Shown: positions 22,104 to 24,697 of the stretch, piece after piece
How positions within the stretch are numbered: the stretch's first letter is position 1
Layout of the letters: every line of letters begins with the position of its first letter
Virus record (IMG/VR): IMGVR_UViG_3300010885_037255
Coordinates: 1 to 24,697 of that record
Length of the DNA: 24,697 bases
Strand: one strand, 5' to 3'
Origin: a virus
Position numbers and translations under genes: made by a program
The notes under the pieces: generated by a model
Seen by the model: the letters and a program-made list of their open reading frames with translations, nothing else
Databases searched by the model: none
What the model was told of the DNA's origin: nothing

Positions 22104-23174
22104 TTATTTTTTTTCTTTTTTAGTTTCTTTCTCATCTTCTTTTGGTTCTGGTTTTTTAACATTTTGATAATCGTTCATTATCATTGTTAATTTATCTCCA
22201 TCCCAGTCTTTTCTATATTCTAGATGTTCTTTGCCTTTGCTGTCCACATATTTTAATCTGTTTCCAGATTGAACCAGTACTCCTTGTTTTTCAAAAAGAT
22301 CAACCAACCCAGAATAAGGATCCATACCTGTGTCATATGGAATTTTAACCTGCACACTCTCAAAAGGTTTAGCATAACGAGTCTTCATAACTTTACATGC
22401 TGCTCGAATACCTCTCACTTCTGAAATTTTATTACCCGCTTCGTCTTCTTTTAATTTTAATTTTTTCATTGCTATCACAATAGAAGAAGCATAGATAAAT
22501 CCCTGACCTCCAGATATTTTATCATCTGGATCAAACATATCCTGTGATGCATACGTGTGATTGGTTGCTATTAATCCTACATTGTAGGACCCAAACATAT
22601 TCACGCAGTTTCTAACCAGAGCTGTCAGCGCCTTGGGTTTTCTTCCTAAATCACCTTTCATCTCTCCTGCTTCAAATTGATTCACATCTGTGGGAGTCAA
22701 TAACATACCCAAAGAATCTATCACAAATAGAATTTTGGGTGCATTCTCTCTATTTTCTAAATTTTCCTCTTTGTAACCTTTCATGAATTCTGATATGGTT
22801 TTAGCCACATCATCCACCATTGAAAGACTCAATTTTAATAATTTCTTCTCATCAGTGTCCACACCCAATGCCTGCAACCAAGACTCGTCTAAAGCATTCT
22901 CAGTGTCAATTAGAATAACATAGATACCTTGTGCCTGTGCATTCTTGATTATGTTGCCTGACGCTATGTAAGACTTACCTGCACCCGACTCTCCCGCCAG
23001 TACAGATACTTTTCCCAGAGGAATACCTTTGTTGAAATCCCCTGATATCAAATAGTTTAATGCGTAATTACCTGTGGAAATCCAGTCTGTGGGATCATTA
23101 AATCCTAAACCTAAACCTTGAATTGATTTTGTAATACTTTTTCTAAATTTTGTTGCGTCAAATACTTTTGTCAT
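22104..23174 (-). CDS. uvsX: UvsX, RecA-like recombinase
   Basis: A 356-residue RecA/Rad51-family protein. Walker A is GESGAGKS (61-68), the catalytic-Glu strand is VILIDTENALDESW (86-99), and Walker B is KILFVIDSLGML (147-158, D153). The L2-region sequence DDKISGGQGFIYASSIVIAM and a Lys/Glu-rich tail (PEPKEDEKETKKEKK) follow. T4 UvsX is 391 residues and drives strand invasion for recombination-dependent replication. The tail is highly charged, like RecA's regulatory C-terminus but basic and acidic mixed. A Shine-Dalgarno TAGGAA lies upstream. The gene has its own probable promoter inside the gp32 hairpin (23193-23221). Identification is firm. Confidence 0.96.
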   Translation of the reverse strand: MTKVFDATKFRKSITKSIQGLGLGFNDPTDWISTGNYALNYLISGDFNKGIPLGKVSVLAGESGAGKSYIASGNIIKNAQAQGIYVILIDTENALDESWLQALGVDTDEKKLLKLSLSMVDDVAKTISEFMKGYKEENLENRENAPKILFVIDSLGMLLTPTDVNQFEAGEMKGDLGRKPKALTALVRNCVNMFGSYNVGLIATNHTYASQDMFDPDDKISGGQGFIYASSIVIAMKKLKLKEDEAGNKISEVRGIRAACKVMKTRYAKPFESVQVKIPYDTGMDPYSGLVDLFEKQGVLVQSGNRLKYVDSKGKEHLEYRKDWDGDKLTMIMNDYQNVKKPEPKEDEKETKKEKK

Positions 23175-23192
23175 TTTTATTCCTATGTTCTT

Positions 23193-23221
23193 ATATTAAC
23201 ACTAATTGGCTCCAGTGTCAA
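23193..23221 (-). promoter_or_regulatory. Sigma70-like promoter for uvsX inside the gp32 hairpin
   Basis: On the minus strand TTGACA (23221-23216), a perfect -35, is followed after 17 bases by TAATAT (23198-23193), matching four of six -10 positions. Eighteen bases then lead to the uvsX ATG with a TAGGAA ribosome site between. The -35 occupies the loop of the gp32-uvsX hairpin. Confidence 0.55.
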
Positions 23222-23252
23222 TATGCTGGAGCCAAAAGGGAAATTAGTGTTA
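23197..23252 (-). terminator. Large hairpin after gp32, probable terminator or processing site
   Basis: An inner perfect 8-bp stem GGCTCCAG (23208-23215) / CTGGAGCC (23226-23233) encloses a 10-base loop. An outer 11-bp stem TAACACTAATT (23197-23207) / AATTAGTGTTA (23242-23252) flanks it, with eight unpaired bases (23234-23241) on one side. The outer arm includes the gp32 stop codon. There is no U-run after the stem on the minus strand, so it could be a weak or bypassable terminator, an mRNA-stabilising 3' end, or a processing site. T4 also has a terminator after gene 32. Confidence 0.7.
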
Positions 23253-23579
23253 TTTGCTTTGTCTTGATCTGATCAGTTTCAAGATATCCTCTGCTCTTTT
23301 AGCGCTATCAGTGGATGGCTGAGGTGCTGCCGCAGCAGGAGCCGCTTTTACCTCTTCTACTTTGGTAACAACAGCTTCTCCGTCAACTGTAGCAGTTACA
23401 GAAGATGATCCGTTTGCAGAACCATTTGCTGTAGCTGATACTCCAGCTGGTCTGAAATACTGACCATATTTTTCTAGATCATAAGCTTCACCTTCTACAG
23501 ATTTTTCAAATAATTCTTTGATTATTTTTATTTCTGCTTCAGTGGGTTTCTTAGGTCTGAAGTCTGAAAGATTAAACAA
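23250..23579 (-). CDS. 32: gp32 single-stranded DNA-binding protein, C-terminal part (frameshifted)
   Basis: This frame carries the C-terminal third of gp32. It is open upstream of the Met at 23579 to about 23678, where it continues the 23528-24220 frame after a one-base shift. Reading across gives TSKGGYADYSTSKWSRRERAL, then the FNLSDFRPKKP region, and a tail AEDILKLIRSRQSK typical of gp32 in marine T4-like phages as I remember them. A low-complexity Ala/Ser/Pro linker (roughly 23290-23440) separates core and tail. The tail lacks the strongly acidic run of T4 gp32, which recruits partner proteins. Met23579 is probably not a real start. Confidence 0.85.
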   Translation of the reverse strand: MFNLSDFRPKKPTEAEIKIIKELFEKSVEGEAYDLEKYGQYFRPAGVSATANGSANGSSSVTATVDGEAVVTKVEEVKAAPAAAAPQPSTDSAKRAEDILKLIRSRQSK

Positions 23580-24220
23580 CCCAAACTTGTCAATAGCTGC
23601 TCTCTCTGCTTCGTCCAGAGCTCTTTCTCTTCTGCTCCATTTTGAAGTAGAGTAATCAGCATATCCACCTTTGGATGTTTTGTGATCCTAAAATCTACAC
23701 CTCTCACAGAATCAGTTGGTAACTCTTCCATTTCTGGATCCAGTAACGCGGATCTGATTATGTTGAAAATTTGTGGACCAATGATGAATCTTCTTATTGG
23801 ATTCTCTGGTGTTTTGTCATCGGACAATGGATTTTGTAACACAAAACCTTGGAATATGTAACTTTTCTTTTTCCAATACTTTCTGCCCATGTCTTCCATT
23901 GACTTGTCTTTAAACCACGGTCTAACCTCGGTTAGCACTGGGCAGGTCTCACCATACATTTCCATGCATGGTACTTGTACTTGCACTGGTCTTGAATCCG
24001 CTTGTCCTTTGATCCCAGCAAAAGGCAATTTAATCATTGCTCTTTCGGTCCAGAAAAAAGTGTTATTTGGATCTTTGTCAGGTAAGAAACGAACTACTGC
24101 TTCTTGATTTTCCTGTATGTTCCAGTGAGGGTAGATGGCGTTGTCGCCGCCTGTTGATGAAGTGGAGCGATTCACTTCTTGAGATTTTAACCTCGCTCTT
24201 ATTTCAGCTAGTGTAGCCAT
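23528..24220 (-). CDS. 32: gp32 single-stranded DNA-binding protein, N-terminal part (frameshifted)
   Basis: Starts MATLAEIRARLKSQEV after a strong Shine-Dalgarno AGGAGG. The core OB-fold region follows, with VVRFLPDKDPNNTFFW, VQVPCMEMYGETCPV and YIFQGFVLQNPL, matching T4-type gp32. Past residue 180 (GVDFRITK) the sequence HPKVDMLITLLQNGAEEKEL is out of frame; the true continuation lies in the other frame and ends at 23250. With one base restored, the protein would be about 323 residues, near the T4 length of 301. The zinc-site pattern retains C85 and C93, but the T4 CPxC last Cys is Leu96, so zinc binding may be altered. gp32 coats ssDNA and organises UvsX/UvsY loading. Confidence 0.88.
   Translation of the reverse strand: MATLAEIRARLKSQEVNRSTSSTGGDNAIYPHWNIQENQEAVVRFLPDKDPNNTFFWTERAMIKLPFAGIKGQADSRPVQVQVPCMEMYGETCPVLTEVRPWFKDKSMEDMGRKYWKKKSYIFQGFVLQNPLSDDKTPENPIRRFIIGPQIFNIIRSALLDPEMEELPTDSVRGVDFRITKHPKVDMLITLLQNGAEEKELWTKQREQLLTSLGCLIFQTSDLRNPLKQK
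23678..23681 (-). other. Frameshift point in gp32 (A-run one base short)
   Basis: On the minus strand the gene reads GATCACAAAACATCC. Adding one A (five instead of four) restores ITKTSKGGYADYS, the expected gp32 sequence. A homopolymer miscall or a real one-base deletion is most likely. A programmed -1 slip on AAA is possible in principle, but the heptamer is not a canonical slippery site. Confidence 0.8.
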
Positions 24221-24287
24221 AATGTAAGCCTCCTAATGTGCCTATGTTTGTTTTATATTTGCCTAATGTATATTAGACATAAAGAAT

Positions 24288-24316
24288 AATATACACACTT
24301 ATTTATCAAAGAGCAA
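24288..24316 (-). promoter_or_regulatory. Candidate promoter region for gp32
   Basis: Minus strand: TTGCTC (24316-24311), 17 bases, then TATATT (24293-24288), a moderate sigma70-like pair. Within the spacer GATAAATA (24307-24300) matches seven of eight bases of the late box TATAAATA. The 5' leader of about 70 bases before the ATG at 24220 is long enough to carry translational control, as in T4 gene 32, but I cannot see a convincing pseudoknot. Confidence 0.4.
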
Positions 24317-24321
24317 GTGAA

Positions 24322-24697
24322 TTATTTTATTATTTCTACCAACACATCATCGTGTCTATTGGTAATATTTCTAAAATCGTATATTTTTGCACTGCTGTGC
24401 AGATCGATAAATGTTTGTTTAACTTCGTCTATAGAAACTATATCTTCTATGATATATAATCCACCAGTTCTAAGTTTAGGAAATAATATATTAAAAGATT
24501 TTATTTGATCAACGAGTTTGTGAGAACCATCATCAATTACTATATCAATATCGTTGGGTATTTCTTTATATGTGGAAATATCATTGGAACTACCTATAAT
24601 TACTTTACATCTATTGTTATAATTTCCTATATTTTTCCAAGCAGGTCTCTTATCAATACCGTATATTGTGGCATTTGAAAAATAGTCATGCCATAAT
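24322..24697 (-). CDS. SAM-dependent methyltransferase, C-terminal part (runs off window)
   Basis: The minus-strand frame is open from the window edge to a TAA at 24322, 124 complete codons. Visible segments are IYGIDKRPAWK (end of strand 2 with the SAM-ribose-binding acidic residue) and DIDIVIDDGSHKLVDQIKSF, the motif typical of sugar and macrolide O-methyltransferases and cephalosporin-hydroxylase-like proteins. FPKLRTGGLYIIEDI follows. The start and motif I lie outside the window. With the methyltransferase at 10206 it makes two enzymes of this type, consistent with methylated sugars in the phage-directed glycan. It ends about 100 bases upstream of gp32, so it is a separate unit or lies upstream of the gp32 promoter. 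Confidence 0.78.
   Translation of the reverse strand, partial: LWHDYFSNATIYGIDKRPAWKNIGNYNNRCKVIIGSSNDISTYKEIPNDIDIVIDDGSHKLVDQIKSFNILFPKLRTGGLYIIEDIVSIDEVKQTFIDLHSSAKIYDFRNITNRHDDVLVEIIK

Noticed and set aside
1-24697. CRISPR array, tRNA genes, insertion sequences or attachment sites
   Set aside because: Reading both strands I found no regularly spaced repeats, cloverleaf-like segment, transposase or terminal direct repeats.

Overview
The window is strongly AT-rich, gene-dense phage DNA. The hallmark genes are the T4-type recombination and replication proteins UvsX (22104-23174), UvsY (21245-21703), UvsW (4411-5883) and the ssDNA-binding protein gp32 (23250-24220, interrupted by a frameshift). 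With the low G+C, the short intergenic spaces and several small conserved genes I associate with marine T4-like myoviruses, this points to a T4-like marine myovirus, of the pelagiphage or cyanophage kind. No photosynthesis gene is present, so a heterotrophic host such as a marine alphaproteobacterium is at least as likely as a cyanobacterium. Host and family are inference; no search was run.

Layout. (1) 1-321, minus strand: 5' part of a probable structural gene. 355-729, plus strand: a conserved unknown. (2) 726-7217, minus strand: a tightly overlapping block. In transcription order it holds a 445-aa unknown with a strong sigma70-like promoter, uvsW, a very AT-rich SGNH-like gene, three conserved unknowns, a zinc-finger protein, a 74-aa protein probably starting at TTG, a miniature DnaE-like protein, and two small membrane proteins. 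(3) 7277-7681, plus strand: an SprT-like metallopeptidase. (4) 7656-18779: a glycan-biosynthesis island in cassettes of alternating orientation: minus 10173-7656, plus 10206-10805, minus 14314-10806, plus 14362-15114, minus 16173-15097, plus 16209-18779. It encodes GT-A-like transferases with DxD-type motifs, a GT61-like transferase, a GT42/DUF115-like protein, four mutually related GT-B-like proteins, an asparagine-synthase-like amidotransferase, an NAD-dependent sugar epimerase and a methyltransferase. (5) 24220-18776, minus strand: gp32, a hairpin with an embedded promoter, uvsX, two tiny ORFs, an acidic 74-aa protein, uvsY, then an HAD phosphatase, a kinase-nucleotidyltransferase fusion, a GT8-like transferase and an unknown, all overlapping. 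(6) 24322-24697, minus strand: C-terminal part of another methyltransferase.

How it fits together. The recombination genes form the phage core. The glycan genes look like a near-complete toolkit to activate (kinase/nucleotidyltransferase, HAD), remodel (epimerase, amidotransferase, methyltransferases) and transfer sugars. The product could decorate the virion, the host envelope or another acceptor; the sequence does not say which. The most unusual elements are the four divergent GT-B paralogs, the kinase-nucleotidyltransferase fusion embedded in the uvsXY transcription unit, the mini-DnaE protein, and the gp32 frameshift. No gene-free stretch exceeds about 100 bases. I saw no tRNA, rRNA, CRISPR array or insertion sequence.
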